Position numbers and translations under genes: made by a program. Below the pieces are notes generated by a model. The model saw only the letters and a list, made by a program, of their open reading frames with translations, searched no databases and was not told the DNA's origin. 39,821 bases of DNA from Methanoregula sp. (lineage in GTDB: Archaea > Halobacteriota > Methanomicrobia > Methanomicrobiales > Methanospirillaceae): NCBI GenBank assembly GCA_030694985.1, contig JAUYTV010000004.1, positions 1 through 39,821 on the forward strand, given 5' to 3'. Shown piece by piece: positions 17,797-26,352 of this stretch. Each line of letters opens with the position of its first letter. Within the stretch, counting starts at the first letter, position 1.

Positions 17797-18357
17797 ATGA
17801 CGTATACAAACAGAGTCCGGGCAGGGGCACTCATCTTCATCGGCACCGCGTGGTTCCTGATGGGGATCATCATATCAGAAGCACTCTATCCCAACTATCA
17901 TGTCACGCAGATGATCAGCGATCTCGGGGTGGGATCAACTGCCATAATCTTCAACTCTGCGATCTTTGGCTTTGGTCTCCTGCTTATTGCAGCTGCATAT
18001 CTGCTCCATACAGCGGGAATCAACCGCTGGTTTTTCATCCTGCTTACCTTGATCGGACTTGGAGCTGCGGGTGTCGGCATCTTTCCTGAGAACATCGTCA
18101 TCCCGCATTCGATCTGTGCGATCACGGTCTTTGTCTGCGGGGGAATGTGTGCAATCCTTGGATACAGGATCTTTCGTGCCCCGTGGTCTTGGATCTCTCC
18201 AGTACTGGGAGTCATCACCCTTGTTGCTGTAGTGCTGCTCGGTATGAAGATCTATCTTGGTCTTTCTGCAGGTGGCATGGAACGGATAATTGCCTACCCG
18301 CTCATTATCTGGGCACTCGGCACCGGGGTGTATCTGATGGCTACGGAACAGGTATAA
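17797..18357 (+). CDS. DUF998-type membrane protein
   Basis: The 186-residue protein has six predicted membrane helices and the DUF998-like features of an N-terminal helix followed by HVTQMISDLG, and GIFPENIVIPHSICA in the middle. Function is unknown for the family. ATG 17797 is chosen because the protein then begins with a short charged sequence followed by the first helix, as is usual; no strong ribosome site is seen and the mRNA may be leaderless or short-leadered. It ends convergently with the Fic gene, sharing A- and T-runs at 18356-18371 that could terminate both. Confidence 0.78.
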   Translation: MTYTNRVRAGALIFIGTAWFLMGIIISEALYPNYHVTQMISDLGVGSTAIIFNSAIFGFGLLLIAAAYLLHTAGINRWFFILLTLIGLGAAGVGIFPENIVIPHSICAITVFVCGGMCAILGYRIFRAPWSWISPVLGVITLVAVVLLGMKIYLGLSAGGMERIIAYPLIIWALGTGVYLMATEQV

Positions 18358-18371
18358 AAAAAGGTTTTTTT
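18356..18371. terminator. bidirectional A/T-run terminator
   Basis: An A-run followed by GG and a T-run lies between the converging DUF998 and Fic genes. Oligo-T on either transcript strand is the usual archaeal termination signal, so this short gap probably ends both transcripts. Confidence 0.5.
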
Positions 18372-19288
18372 CAAGCTTGTTTCCTGCCATGCTCACGGCA
18401 GTATTCATCCAGCGCACGTTTAGTTGCATGCCAGGTGTCACCAATCTTGGTAGCATCTAAAAGCCCCTTTCGGGCAGCAAGACTCAGGTACTCCTGGGAA
18501 TAGGATGAGTCCTTTACCAGTTCGCGGAGCGGAATAAGCGTATCTTTCTCCCCTGCAGTGGCAAGAGTTTGTGAAAGCGCTTCGTTTACTGCACGGGCAG
18601 TGAACTGTACAAATTCAGAAATATTTCCACAATCCGCTTTTCTAAGGGCACGATAGTAGTGCAGCCGCTTCTTCTGGTCAAGAACTATAGGAGGAAAACC
18701 ATTCCGGATCAGGTACAGGTTTCCAAGCAGCCGGGCAACCCTGCCATTTCCGTCAATAAACGGGTGAATCGCAACAAACCGGTGATGGAGATATGCCGTC
18801 ATCTCAATAGCCGGGCGGTTCTGCTGTGCAATATCTGCAAAAAGCCCGTCCATCTCGCGGATGATATGCTGCCAGTCGGCAGGTGATCGGACAGCGCCAG
18901 TAATCCGCACATTTTTCGTGCGGTAGCGTCCGGCACTCTCAAGTATTCCACGTGTTACAACTTCATGGATCTGCTGTATAGTGACATGATTGATCGGTGC
19001 CTGTTCCTGAGCCAGCCGTACAATGAGATCATACGCTTGTGCATTGTTGGTTGCTTCAAGGTGCTCACGTAGTGTTTTACCCCCAATGGTGATCCCTTCA
19101 TTGAGCACAAGTTTCGTTTCTGATAGTGTGAGTGTGTTTCCCTCAATGGCATTGGAATTGTATGTGTGGAGAACGCGCATCTCCTGGTGTAATCGTTTTA
19201 CGAGATCCTTGTCCAGCGGGCGTAAAGCATTAAGCCGCTCGCTCTTATTACGGATCCATTCCATCAGGTGAGTATCGGCAGGGGTCAT
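18371..19288 (-). CDS. Fic-family AMP-transferase with N-terminal inhibitory motif
   Basis: The 305-residue protein has the full Fic catalytic motif HPFIDGNGR near residue 175, so it should transfer AMP (or another nucleotide part) to a protein hydroxyl. The preceding SNAIEGN near residue 43-49 fits the inhibitory (S/T)xxxE(G/N) helix placed N-terminally, as in class II Fic proteins, so activity is probably self-restrained. The C-terminal 60 residues look like a small helix-turn-helix (LSLAARKGLLDATKIGDTWHA in two parts). No separate antitoxin gene is adjacent. The target is unknown. Its promoter lies in the 130-base gap upstream, with a TATA-like stretch near 19334. Confidence 0.9.
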   Translation of the reverse strand: MTPADTHLMEWIRNKSERLNALRPLDKDLVKRLHQEMRVLHTYNSNAIEGNTLTLSETKLVLNEGITIGGKTLREHLEATNNAQAYDLIVRLAQEQAPINHVTIQQIHEVVTRGILESAGRYRTKNVRITGAVRSPADWQHIIREMDGLFADIAQQNRPAIEMTAYLHHRFVAIHPFIDGNGRVARLLGNLYLIRNGFPPIVLDQKKRLHYYRALRKADCGNISEFVQFTARAVNEALSQTLATAGEKDTLIPLRELVKDSSYSQEYLSLAARKGLLDATKIGDTWHATKRALDEYCREHGRKQA

Positions 19289-19417
19289 ATCGGTATCGGT
19301 TGATTTCCGCTCAATCCGATATTCATTTGTTACATTATAGAACTTATCATACCGGAGAGAATTGTCATTCTTTTACTGTTAAGTCTGCAGATTTTTCTTT
19401 GGTACGGCCACCCGGTT

Positions 19418-20152
19418 TCAACCGGTATTCAGACTGCTCAGTTCCGGCAGTATCAGGTAACCCTCAGCCTCATTTCCGATCGTCTCGTACATACCTGAAA
19501 GATAGAAATAGCCCACAAGGGCAGAGGTGAGAGCATCGAGCTGGTCATGGGTAACCGGCTCCCTCTCTGAATGAGGGATAATTCCCATTGCCATCAGATC
19601 CTTCTCAAGTTGGCAGAGATTGTTCTTCTTTCTGGGGAACTCTAAAATATCCTGCGCCCCTCCCGGGTAACTTTCGATCACTGTATAACCAGCATCCCGG
19701 AATGTACGGGCGAGCCCGATTCCCCTCAAGGTGAGGTTCTGCATGCTTTTGATCAGGGTGGGATAGACTCTTATCCCCCTCTTCCGGAGAATTCGCTCGC
19801 ACTCCCGCATGATCCCGTATTTCCGGCATTCGCAGCTGTCATGAACGCAGCACCTGCCCGCAGGCAGACCAAGCGAGGAATCGATTGAGATGAGTCCACC
19901 CCCGCTCTTTTCAACAAGCCTTAAGATATCCTCATCCGATGATACCCGCGAGAGGTACGCATCCCTGCCGCGAAAGACACAGACTCCGGACGGACGTTGC
20001 TCAGAACCAGTGAGATCGATCCCGATACAGAACGGTTGCCCGTTGTTGGATTGGATCCGTGTTAACAGGGTATCGATGTGGATCACAATTTTCCTCTCTC
20101 TGGAGACCCCTTCACTAAAAAAAGTTGTATCTTTCAGAGAAATCCCGACCAT
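19418..20152 (-). CDS. DUF429 family protein (predicted RNase H-like fold)
   Basis: The 244-residue protein contains FCIGIDLTGSEQRPSG, ISIDSSLGLPAG, and a C-terminal HDQLDALTSALVGY block, the acidic positions typical of DUF429, a predicted nuclease-like RNase H fold. A cysteine-rich insert (CCVHDSCECRKYG) could bind metal. The chosen start leaves a 40-residue N-terminal extension before the domain, so a later start is possible although no good internal ATG is present. It is transcribed alone on the minus strand. Its stop codon lies inside a short palindrome (CCGGTT-AACCGG type). Confidence 0.78.
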   Translation of the reverse strand: MVGISLKDTTFFSEGVSRERKIVIHIDTLLTRIQSNNGQPFCIGIDLTGSEQRPSGVCVFRGRDAYLSRVSSDEDILRLVEKSGGGLISIDSSLGLPAGRCCVHDSCECRKYGIMRECERILRKRGIRVYPTLIKSMQNLTLRGIGLARTFRDAGYTVIESYPGGAQDILEFPRKKNNLCQLEKDLMAMGIIPHSEREPVTHDQLDALTSALVGYFYLSGMYETIGNEAEGYLILPELSSLNTG

Positions 20153-20197
20153 GTCCTGTACCTGAAAGGATATCCGCTTAATGGATCAAAAAAAGAA

Positions 20198-21316
20198 TTA
20201 CTTCCCCTTCTTCACACAATCAGCAATGTATGACCCGGCCTTTGTTGTCCGTGCCGAGCCCCCCATATCCCTGGTCACCACCCCATCCCGGATGCTCTGC
20301 TCAATGGCAGTCACTACTGCGGCAGACGCCTTGTGCTCCCCGATATGATCGAGCAGTAACGATCCCGCCCAGATGGTGGCAATCGGGTTTGCAACGCCCA
20401 TACCCTTGTACTTCGGTGCCGAACCGTGGATCGGCTCAAACATCGAGGTGCCCTTTGGGTTGATATTGCCGCCGGGTGCAAGGCCGAGCCCGCCCTGGAT
20501 CATGGCGCCGAGATCGGTGATGATGTCACCGAACATGTTGGGGGTGACTACAACATCGAACCACTCGGGGTTCTTTACAAACCACATGGTGACCGCATCG
20601 ACAAAGTTGAAATCGGTCTTGACATCGGGATACCTCTTTGCAGTCTCGGTAAATACGTCCCGCCAGAGGCCATACACGTCCGAGAGCACGTTGGCTTTGT
20701 CCACCGATGTGAGTTTCTTCTGCCGTTTCATGGCAAGGTCAAAGGCATAGGTCTGGACCCGGCGTGAACCTTCGCGGGTGACAACCCCGATCTGGTAGGC
20801 GATCTCCTCGGCATCGCTCTCCACATCAAGTCCGAACTTCACGCTGTACATATCCCGAATGACATTGAGTTCCTTCTTCTCGTGTTTCTTGAACCGGGAA
20901 CCGATCCCCACGTAGAAGTCTTCGGTGTTCTCCCGCACTACGACAAAATCAATATCTGCAGGAGTCTTACCGGCCAGCGGGGTCTCGACGCCGCTAAGAA
21001 GCCTGATTGGCCGGAGGTTGACGTACATGTCGAAATGGAAGCGCAGCGCTAACAGGATGCCTTTTTCAAGGATACCCGGCTTTACCCGCTCGTCGCCAAT
21101 CGCACCGAAATAGACTGCCTTGAACTTCGAGAGTTCTGCCAGTTCATCTTCAGTAACGAGTTTTCCTGAATTGATGTACCGGTCAGCCCCGATATCAAAA
21201 TCCGTCCACTGGATATCGAAGTTGAACCGTTCTCCTGCTGCCTCTAATACTTTCTTTCCCTCAGCCACAATCTCCGGGCCGATCCCGTCTCCGCCAATTG
21301 CCGCTATCTTGTACAT
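20198..21316 (-). CDS. leuB: isopropylmalate/homoisocitrate dehydrogenase family protein
   Basis: The 372-residue protein is a beta-decarboxylating dehydrogenase: [10 protein letters not shown] at the start, [13 protein letters not shown] in the substrate loop, and [12 protein letters not shown] and [12 protein letters not shown] in the metal and NAD regions. It acts after the hydratase pair encoded upstream. Substrate may be 3-isopropylmalate (leucine) or homoisocitrate-type acids (AksF, for the 7-mercaptoheptanoyl chain of coenzyme B); sequence reading cannot separate them. The start overlaps the small hydratase gene by 13 bases with AAGGAGG before it. The gene order large subunit, small subunit, dehydrogenase is one operon. 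Confidence 0.82.
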   Translation of the reverse strand: MYKIAAIGGDGIGPEIVAEGKKVLEAAGERFNFDIQWTDFDIGADRYINSGKLVTEDELAELSKFKAVYFGAIGDERVKPGILEKGILLALRFHFDMYVNLRPIRLLSGVETPLAGKTPADIDFVVVRENTEDFYVGIGSRFKKHEKKELNVIRDMYSVKFGLDVESDAEEIAYQIGVVTREGSRRVQTYAFDLAMKRQKKLTSVDKANVLSDVYGLWRDVFTETAKRYPDVKTDFNFVDAVTMWFVKNPEWFDVVVTPNMFGDIITDLGAMIQGGLGLAPGGNINPKGTSMFEPIHGSAPKYKGMGVANPIATIWAGSLLLDHIGEHKASAAVVTAIEQSIRDGVVTRDMGGSARTTKAGSYIADCVKKGK

Positions 21317-21855
21317 ACCGGTACCTCCTTGAGATTTTTTGCGTACTCCACAAGCCCTCCGGCATCGATGATCCCCTGCATGAACTCCGGTACCGGCTCG
21401 GTCATAAACTGTTTACCCTCTGCATCGATGATACCCTTTTTAAGATTGAGGGTGATCTTTGCCCCGTCAGCAATCTTGTCTGCATCCTTACAGACAACAG
21501 GAAGCACCCCGACATTGATTGCGTTCCTGAAAAATATCCGGGCAAACGACTGGGCGACAACCACGTTTACTCCCCCGCCAATGAGTGCGAGCGGGGCGTG
21601 TTCGCGGGAAGAGCCGCAGCCGAAGTTTCGTCCTCCGACTACAATATCTCCCGCTTTTACCTTCTTTGCATACTCATCCCGTGTGCCTTCAAAAGCGTGC
21701 TTTGCGAGTTCCTTTGGATCATAGATAGTCAGGAACCTGCCCGGAATGATGGCATCGGTATCGATATCGTCCCCAAATTTCCAGACCCGCATATTCTGTG
21801 CTGCCTGAGGTTTGTTCATTCCACCCTTTTTTACTGGTGATTTTTTTGCAGTCAT
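21304..21855 (-). CDS. leuD: 3-isopropylmalate/homoaconitate dehydratase small subunit
   Basis: The 183-residue protein has the swivel domain with [29 protein letters not shown] and [13 protein letters not shown], all typical of LeuD/AksE. The specificity loop reads [12 protein letters not shown], which does not fit cleanly the loops I remember for either isopropylmalate or homoaconitate enzymes. ATG 21855 has GGGAGGTG about five bases upstream. The first 22 residues form a basic extension ([10 protein letters not shown]) before the conserved core, which is longer than usual, so a later start is conceivable. It overlaps the dehydrogenase gene. Confidence 0.82.
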   Translation of the reverse strand: MTAKKSPVKKGGMNKPQAAQNMRVWKFGDDIDTDAIIPGRFLTIYDPKELAKHAFEGTRDEYAKKVKAGDIVVGGRNFGCGSSREHAPLALIGGGVNVVVAQSFARIFFRNAINVGVLPVVCKDADKIADGAKITLNLKKGIIDAEGKQFMTEPVPEFMQGIIDAGGLVEYAKNLKEVPVCTR

Positions 21856-21857
21856 GA

Positions 21858-23108
21858 TCACACCTCCCTTGGGTCCGTGATAACACCCGTGATCGCGCTT
21901 GCTGCTGCAGTAGCCGGAGAGCAGAGATACACCTTTCCCTCGGTGCTACCCTGACGGCCCTTGAAGTTCCGGTTCGATGTGGACAGCGACACCTCGCCGG
22001 GCGCTAACAGTCCAAACGCACCGCCCATGCAGGGACCGCAGCACGGTGCTTCTACAAGTGCTCCAGCCTTGACAAACTTCTCGATGAGCCCGGCCTTTAA
22101 GGTCTTTAAGTACTCGTCCCGCGATGCGGGAATGATGATGACCCGGACGTTCCGGTTGAACTTTTTCTTTCCCAGTACTTCTGCGGCTTCCTTTAGATCT
22201 TCAAACCGCCCGTTCGTGCACGAACCGATGAACACCTGGTCTACGTGCGTTCCGGCAACCTTGCTGACCGGTACTCCTGTATCCACATTGTGCGGAACTG
22301 CTACCTGTGGCTCCATATCCGAGACTTTGTAGGTGCGTATGCTTGCGTATTTAGCATCCTCATCGCTCTTAAGTTCAAACGACTTCATCTTGCGCCGCCC
22401 CTTCATGTACTCCCACGTGATCTTATCGGGAGCAACAATGCCGGCTTTTCCACCCATCTCAATTGCCATATTGCAAAGCGTCATCCGTCCGGCCATATCA
22501 AGTTTCGAAATTGTTTTTCCGGCAAACTCAATGGCCTGGTAGGTTGCGCCATCGGCCCCGATATCTGCTGCAATTGACAGGATCAGGTCTTTTGCCCCGA
22601 CCCGCTCCGGGAACTTTCCCGATACCTCGGCACGGATGGTCTCTGGCACCTTGAAGTACAGGGCACCGTACTTCAGGACAAAACCCATGTCAGTTGAACC
22701 AATGCCGGTAGCAAACGCTCCTGCAGCACCGTACATACAGGTATGGGAATCGGCACCAACCACGATCTCGCCTGGTGCTGCTCTGCCTTTTTCGAGCACC
22801 ACCTGGTGACAGACACCTTCATTGATGTCGTAGTTGTAAATCCCCTGCTCTGCGGCAAATTTCCGCATATAGACATGGTTCTCTGCCGCTGGAATGGAAT
22901 CTGCCGGAATCTGGTGGTCAAAGAGCAAAATCACGCGTTCAGGGTCAAAGACTTTGGTTCCACCCATCTCGTAGAACTTCTGGATAGCAAGCGGCCCGGT
23001 AATATCATGAATCATTGCCCCGTCAATTGGCGCCATGACCACTTCACCGGCTCGTATATCGCTGCCAGATTTTTGAGAAAATATTTTCTCTACGATTGTT
23101 GCTCCCAT
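21858..23108 (-). CDS. leuC: 3-isopropylmalate/homoaconitate dehydratase large subunit
   Basis: The 416-residue protein has the aconitase-type 4Fe-4S ligands C297 (GSCTNGR), C357 and C360 (CCGPCMGG) and GADSHTC for substrate binding. With the small subunit it moves the hydroxyl group of 2-isopropylmalate or of homocitrate-type acids. It is first in a three-gene operon and its stop is two bases before the small subunit's start. The only TATA box (23135-23143) leaves almost no leader, so it may be leaderless. Length matches the archaeal LeuC/HacA group. Confidence 0.88.
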   Translation of the reverse strand: MGATIVEKIFSQKSGSDIRAGEVVMAPIDGAMIHDITGPLAIQKFYEMGGTKVFDPERVILLFDHQIPADSIPAAENHVYMRKFAAEQGIYNYDINEGVCHQVVLEKGRAAPGEIVVGADSHTCMYGAAGAFATGIGSTDMGFVLKYGALYFKVPETIRAEVSGKFPERVGAKDLILSIAADIGADGATYQAIEFAGKTISKLDMAGRMTLCNMAIEMGGKAGIVAPDKITWEYMKGRRKMKSFELKSDEDAKYASIRTYKVSDMEPQVAVPHNVDTGVPVSKVAGTHVDQVFIGSCTNGRFEDLKEAAEVLGKKKFNRNVRVIIIPASRDEYLKTLKAGLIEKFVKAGALVEAPCCGPCMGGAFGLLAPGEVSLSTSNRNFKGRQGSTEGKVYLCSPATAAASAITGVITDPREV

Positions 23109-23134
23109 GCTGAATCTGGGTACAATTTGTTGTC

Positions 23135-23143
23135 AATTATATT
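23135..23143 (-). promoter_or_regulatory. TATA box for the leuC operon
   Basis: Read on the minus strand the sequence is AATATAATT, about 30 bases before the leuC ATG. Transcription would begin within a few bases of the start codon, in keeping with the lack of a ribosome site there. Confidence 0.5.
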
Positions 23144-23294
23144 GTAGTTTGGGGGTGTCTGTAGCTCACAAAGCAAAGAGCAGCTGGTGAATTATCAGTA
23201 AAGAATTCTTCGATCTTGTTGCAGTTCAGGGTAAATGGCAGTTGAAGGCACCACCTTTTTTTATTATTCCCTCTGCAAATTTGTTCAAGCCATA

Positions 23295-23314
23295 ACTGCG
23301 GGTTTTTTCGCAGT
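23295..23314. promoter_or_regulatory. inverted repeat ACTGCG-N8-CGCAGT upstream of the SIMPL gene
   Basis: A perfect six-base inverted repeat with an eight-base T-rich spacer lies about 48-67 bases before ATG 23362, next to a TATA-like TAATCTTTAA. It could be an operator or a hairpin at the transcript start. The evidence is only symmetry and position. Confidence 0.35.
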
Positions 23315-23361
23315 CAAAGTAATCTTTAACCCCCTTTCAGGTAAAGATTATGTGATAACGT

Positions 23362-24105
23362 ATGATAAAAAAACTTTCACTCTTAATGATCGCTCTTGTC
23401 CTCATGACAATGGCATGTGTCGGGATTGCAGCAGCAGCTCCATTAGACATCTCCAGTAACACCAAAGTGATCCAGGCATCCGGGACCGGCAATGTGATTG
23501 GAACTCCAGACCGGGCACAGATCACCTTCTCTGTTGAGACCGAAAATCCCGATGTGAAGATCGCACAGCAGGACAATGCCGCAAGAATGGCAAAGGTGAT
23601 CGATGCGCTCGTAGCCATAGGTATTCCACGCGACGCACTCAAAACAACCGGATACAATATCTACCCGGTATATGAAGACTCAACCAAGTCCATCTTAAAC
23701 CAGAAAGTCCGCACCTACCGGGTCACCAACACTCTGACAGTCACCCTCCATGATGTGAGTAAAACCGGCGATGTCATCGATGTAGCAGTTGCAAACGGGA
23801 TCAACCAGGCAAGTTCCATTCAGTTCCTCTTATCAGATGAGCAGTCGCAGGTTCTCCGCACTGAAGCTTTAAAGAAAGCAGTTGCACGCGCACGAGCAGA
23901 TGCAGATACCGTTGCAGGTGCGATGGGAACGGTCATCACCGGTGTGCAGAGCGCCGATATCAGCGGAGGGTATTTTCCCGTACTCTTTGAAAATTACCAG
24001 TACCAGGCCGGTAATGCGATGATGAAGTCAGCAGCACCAACCCCGATCCAACCGGGGGATATAACGGTCAGCGCACAGGTATCTATCACCTACCTCATCC
24101 GCTAA
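23362..24105 (+). CDS. SIMPL-domain (DUF541) exported protein
   Basis: The 247-residue protein has a Sec-type signal peptide (MIKKLSLLMIALVLMTMACV, then AAAAP) and one SIMPL/DUF541 domain: VIQASGTGNVIGTPDRAQI near the start, a TTGYNIYPVYE block, then an Ala/Lys-rich helix (LKKAVARARADADTVA). The family forms ring-like assemblies in the bacterial periplasm; here it would act at the outer face of the archaeal membrane. AGGTAAAG lies upstream of ATG 23362. The gene stands alone with a clear hairpin/T-run terminator after it. The precise role is unknown. Confidence 0.85.
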   Translation: MIKKLSLLMIALVLMTMACVGIAAAAPLDISSNTKVIQASGTGNVIGTPDRAQITFSVETENPDVKIAQQDNAARMAKVIDALVAIGIPRDALKTTGYNIYPVYEDSTKSILNQKVRTYRVTNTLTVTLHDVSKTGDVIDVAVANGINQASSIQFLLSDEQSQVLRTEALKKAVARARADADTVAGAMGTVITGVQSADISGGYFPVLFENYQYQAGNAMMKSAAPTPIQPGDITVSAQVSITYLIR

Positions 24106-24124
24106 TTACGGGAATATAATCCCA

Positions 24125-24155
24125 TGAGGCCACCTGCCTCAGATCCTTTTTTTTT
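24125..24155 (+). terminator. hairpin plus T-run terminator after the SIMPL gene
   Basis: TGAGGC (24125-24130), loop CACCT, GCCTCA (24136-24141) is a perfect six-base stem, followed within five bases by nine T residues (24147-24155). It looks like a bacterial-type intrinsic terminator. Archaeal termination needs mainly the T-run. Confidence 0.7.
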
Positions 24156-24306
24156 GGCACTCTTCAAAACTTTTTTACATAAGCAGAGTATGATGTTATC
24201 TTAAGGCAAACACGAAATCAGCCGGATTTTTCCGGAAAATATCAGCCGGGTAAAAATTTCGAATATCTAAAAAAAAATCTACGGATACAATAGGATTGAT
24301 TTTACT

Positions 24307-24750
24307 ATGGAACGCAATATTGGCTTTAAAGAGCGACGTTATATTGAAGAGTTGAGAATCTTAACAAAATCAACTGCAAACGACTGCGTGATCGATGACC
24401 GCTTCGACCGGGTCATCTACGTGATCCGCCCGGGGGACATGGGTCTTGCCATCGGTAAAAAGGGTGACAATATCAAACGTCTCCAAAATGTGCTGGGTAA
24501 ACGGATCGAGATGGTTGAGTATGATGATAACATTGAGATATTCATTGCAAATATCTTCAAACCCGCTGAGGTGGTGGGTATTGAACGCGGGCCGGAGAAC
24601 GGGCCGATCAATGTCATAGTCAGACAGCGAAGTGACCTTGGAATTGCAATCGGAAAGGCCGGCTGCAATATTGAGAAGGCGCGCACCCTCTGCCGCAGGT
24701 TTTTTGGGCTTGAAGTGGGCGAAGTGCTTCTCACAATGGAGACAACATGA
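24307..24750 (+). CDS. nusA: archaeal NusA-like two-KH RNA-binding protein
   Basis: The 147-residue protein consists of two KH domains with GKKG (near 49) and GKAG (near 118) loops, and starts with the family's KERRYIEELRILTKSTANDC type of sequence. It is the archaeal NusA homologue lacking the N-terminal and S1 domains. In many archaea it lies between rpoA2/rpl30e and rps12; here no RNA polymerase or ribosomal genes adjoin it and it is coupled to hisE instead. It should bind nascent RNA and influence transcription termination. Confidence 0.8.
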   Translation: MERNIGFKERRYIEELRILTKSTANDCVIDDRFDRVIYVIRPGDMGLAIGKKGDNIKRLQNVLGKRIEMVEYDDNIEIFIANIFKPAEVVGIERGPENGPINVIVRQRSDLGIAIGKAGCNIEKARTLCRRFFGLEVGEVLLTMETT

Positions 24751-25049
24751 ATGGCACAGTAGATCCTAAAATTATTGCAGAGATCTGGGCAGTGATCTGT
24801 AACCGGGCTGAAAATCCCAGACCCGAATCCTATACCACCCGCCTGCTGACTGATCCCAAGGGAATCGACAAGGTTCTTGAGAAAGTGGGCGAAGAATCGA
24901 CCGAGTTCATCCTTGCGATAAAGAACGGGGTGAACGAGCGCACGTTGGAAGAGACTGCAGATCTCCTGTTCCATCTTCTCGTTGCACTCCGGGCAGCAGG
25001 AATCGATCTCAACGATGTGATGAACGAGCTTAAACACAGGCGCAAATAA
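24747..25049 (+). CDS. hisE: phosphoribosyl-ATP pyrophosphatase
   Basis: The 100-residue protein has the MazG-like helical fold of HisE: SYTTRLLTDPKGIDKVLEK, then KVGEESTEFILA and the EETADLLFHLLVAL metal-binding helix. It hydrolyses phosphoribosyl-ATP to phosphoribosyl-AMP and pyrophosphate, the second step of histidine synthesis. The ATG overlaps the preceding TGA by four bases, so it is coupled to the NusA-like gene. No other his gene is in the window. T-runs follow immediately, where transcription meets the converging DUF151 gene. Confidence 0.9.
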   Translation: MNGTVDPKIIAEIWAVICNRAENPRPESYTTRLLTDPKGIDKVLEKVGEESTEFILAIKNGVNERTLEETADLLFHLLVALRAAGIDLNDVMNELKHRRK

Positions 25050-25050
25050 C

Positions 25051-25068
25051 TTTTTTATAAATTTTTTT
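25051..25068 (+). terminator. T-run terminator after hisE
   Basis: Six T residues directly after the hisE stop and a further seven at 25062-25068 make an oligo-T termination signal typical of euryarchaea, in the short gap before the converging gene. Confidence 0.5.
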
Positions 25069-25093
25069 AAGGGTATATGAACAGTTACTTTTG

Positions 25094-25546
25094 TTATTTG
25101 TGCAGGAATGTGGAAAGGTCAACCATATCCGGCAGTTCTGAGGTTTTCTGCCCTGCTGTTGCAAGCACGCACTCTTCTACAAAGATCGGGACATCGCCAC
25201 GGAGTGCTAGTGCGATGCCATCACTTGGGCGGCAATCGAGATACTCCTCTTTTTGTCCTGAACTCATCACCAGCTGGGCATAATACACCCCGTCTTCGAT
25301 ACTGTCGATCTGAAGGTACCTCATCGTTATGGAAAACTTTGCACAGAGATCGATGAAGAGATCGTGAGTGAATGGTCGTGGCAGCACTTCTTTGATCTGT
25401 GCGCTGTTGATCGACACAGCTTCCCAGATCCCAATGAATATCGGCAGGACACGCTCATTTCCATCAGTGAGTACCACAAGAGGCACGGTAGCAGCATCCC
25501 CAATTGCGACAAATACCCCTTTGACTTCACACTTCACCTGCGTCAT
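25094..25546 (-). CDS. DUF151 (bifunctional nuclease domain) protein
   Basis: The 150-residue protein has the DUF151/BFN pattern: PLVVLTDGNERVLPIFIGIWEA, then RPFTHDLF, and the LDCRPSDGIALALR block where acidic residues cluster. The family is widespread in archaea and bacteria and one plant member was reported as a nuclease; the archaeal role is not established. It ends convergently with hisE and starts at ATG 25546 with no strong ribosome site. The next upstream element on the same strand is a gene remnant. Confidence 0.82.
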   Translation of the reverse strand: MTQVKCEVKGVFVAIGDAATVPLVVLTDGNERVLPIFIGIWEAVSINSAQIKEVLPRPFTHDLFIDLCAKFSITMRYLQIDSIEDGVYYAQLVMSSGQKEEYLDCRPSDGIALALRGDVPIFVEECVLATAGQKTSELPDMVDLSTFLHK

Positions 25547-25599
25547 ATCAGTGCAGAGAGATTGCCGTGATCGATGATAAGGGTTAAGGTGGTTTAGGT

Positions 25600-25773
25600 T
25601 TACTCGTGGTTGTTGGCTTCACGGAGCACGATGATAAGGCCTGAACTGATACCCGGTGCGATCCTGAAGTAGTACATCACGATCCGCCAGATAACTGTAA
25701 AGATCCCTGTGTTCGATGCCGGAATGAACAGGGCATACATGGTAGTTGCACCCACAAGGGCAGTTCCGTTCCC
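25600..25773 (-). pseudogene. C-terminal remnant of a flippase-like membrane protein
   Basis: The frame ending in TAA 25600-25602 encodes 57 residues from GNGTALVGATTMYALFIP to IIVLREANNHE. It resembles the last helices of the lysylphosphatidylglycerol synthase/flippase-like (UPF0104-type) membrane family. The frame is closed upstream by the stop of the DUF357 gene, so the rest of the gene is missing. It could be translated from an internal GTG or ATG but would be only a fragment of the family. I read it as the leftover of a deletion. Confidence 0.55.
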
Positions 25774-26352
25774 TTACACTGTGAATAGATCCCGCTGTGC
25801 GATAATGCAGAAGTACCCGCATGTAACACCGGCATCCAGCCAGCCATGCCCGTAACTGAAGCAGGCAAGCGCGTCTTCAAATGCCCCGGCTTTGCAGTAA
25901 CTATCCCCCTGAGATAAATACTGTGCAGTGATGAAAAGAATTGTAACGGCAAATGAATTACTGATAGTTGCCGGCTCACCTGCACATTCCACCGAGGATC
26001 TGGCTGTGTCGAGCAGATGATTGTAGCGAAGGGTCTTCTCCTTGAGTTTTTCTGCAAGCGGCAAGGGGAGTTTATCCAATGGTCCGGCAAACGGGCAGAA
26101 TGTGTTTTTAAAATCGCAGTGCAGGAGACCGGATGAAAGGCCGAAATGCAGCCAGCCGCTTCCATACCAGAACGCGGCAAGCGCATTGACGAGATCTCCT
26201 TTGTTGAAAAAAGTGCCCCCGTCTTTTAAGTAGGCCTCTGCCATCTCTATGACTGCAAAGGCTTCCCGCTCAAGAGGTGTGTGCGGGTGTGCTGAACTAC
26301 GGGTGCGAACAAGAGCCGCAGCGAGTCCATCCCGGCATTCAGTAATCTTCAT
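25774..26352 (-). CDS. DUF357 protein with two repeats
   Basis: The 192-residue protein contains two copies of the DUF357 helical unit. The first has [24 protein letters not shown] and [12 protein letters not shown] (split here), and the second has [20 protein letters not shown] and [12 protein letters not shown]. Most family members have one copy of about 80-90 residues. It overlaps dphB by four bases (ATGA), and DUF357 genes are often next to diphthine synthase in archaea, which suggests a translation-related role. The C terminus directly abuts the flippase remnant, so the end may have been altered by the deletion; both repeats nevertheless look complete. Confidence 0.8.
   Translation of the reverse strand: MKITECRDGLAAALVRTRSSAHPHTPLEREAFAVIEMAEAYLKDGGTFFNKGDLVNALAAFWYGSGWLHFGLSSGLLHCDFKNTFCPFAGPLDKLPLPLAEKLKEKTLRYNHLLDTARSSVECAGEPATISNSFAVTILFITAQYLSQGDSYCKAGAFEDALACFSYGHGWLDAGVTCGYFCIIAQRDLFTV

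Noticed and set aside
23155-23235. tRNA-like segment (GTAGCTCA...AGAGCAGC and TTCGATC)
   Set aside because: The D-arm resemblance is good, but the acceptor arms do not pair and the anticodon loop has five bases. It is probably chance or a relic.
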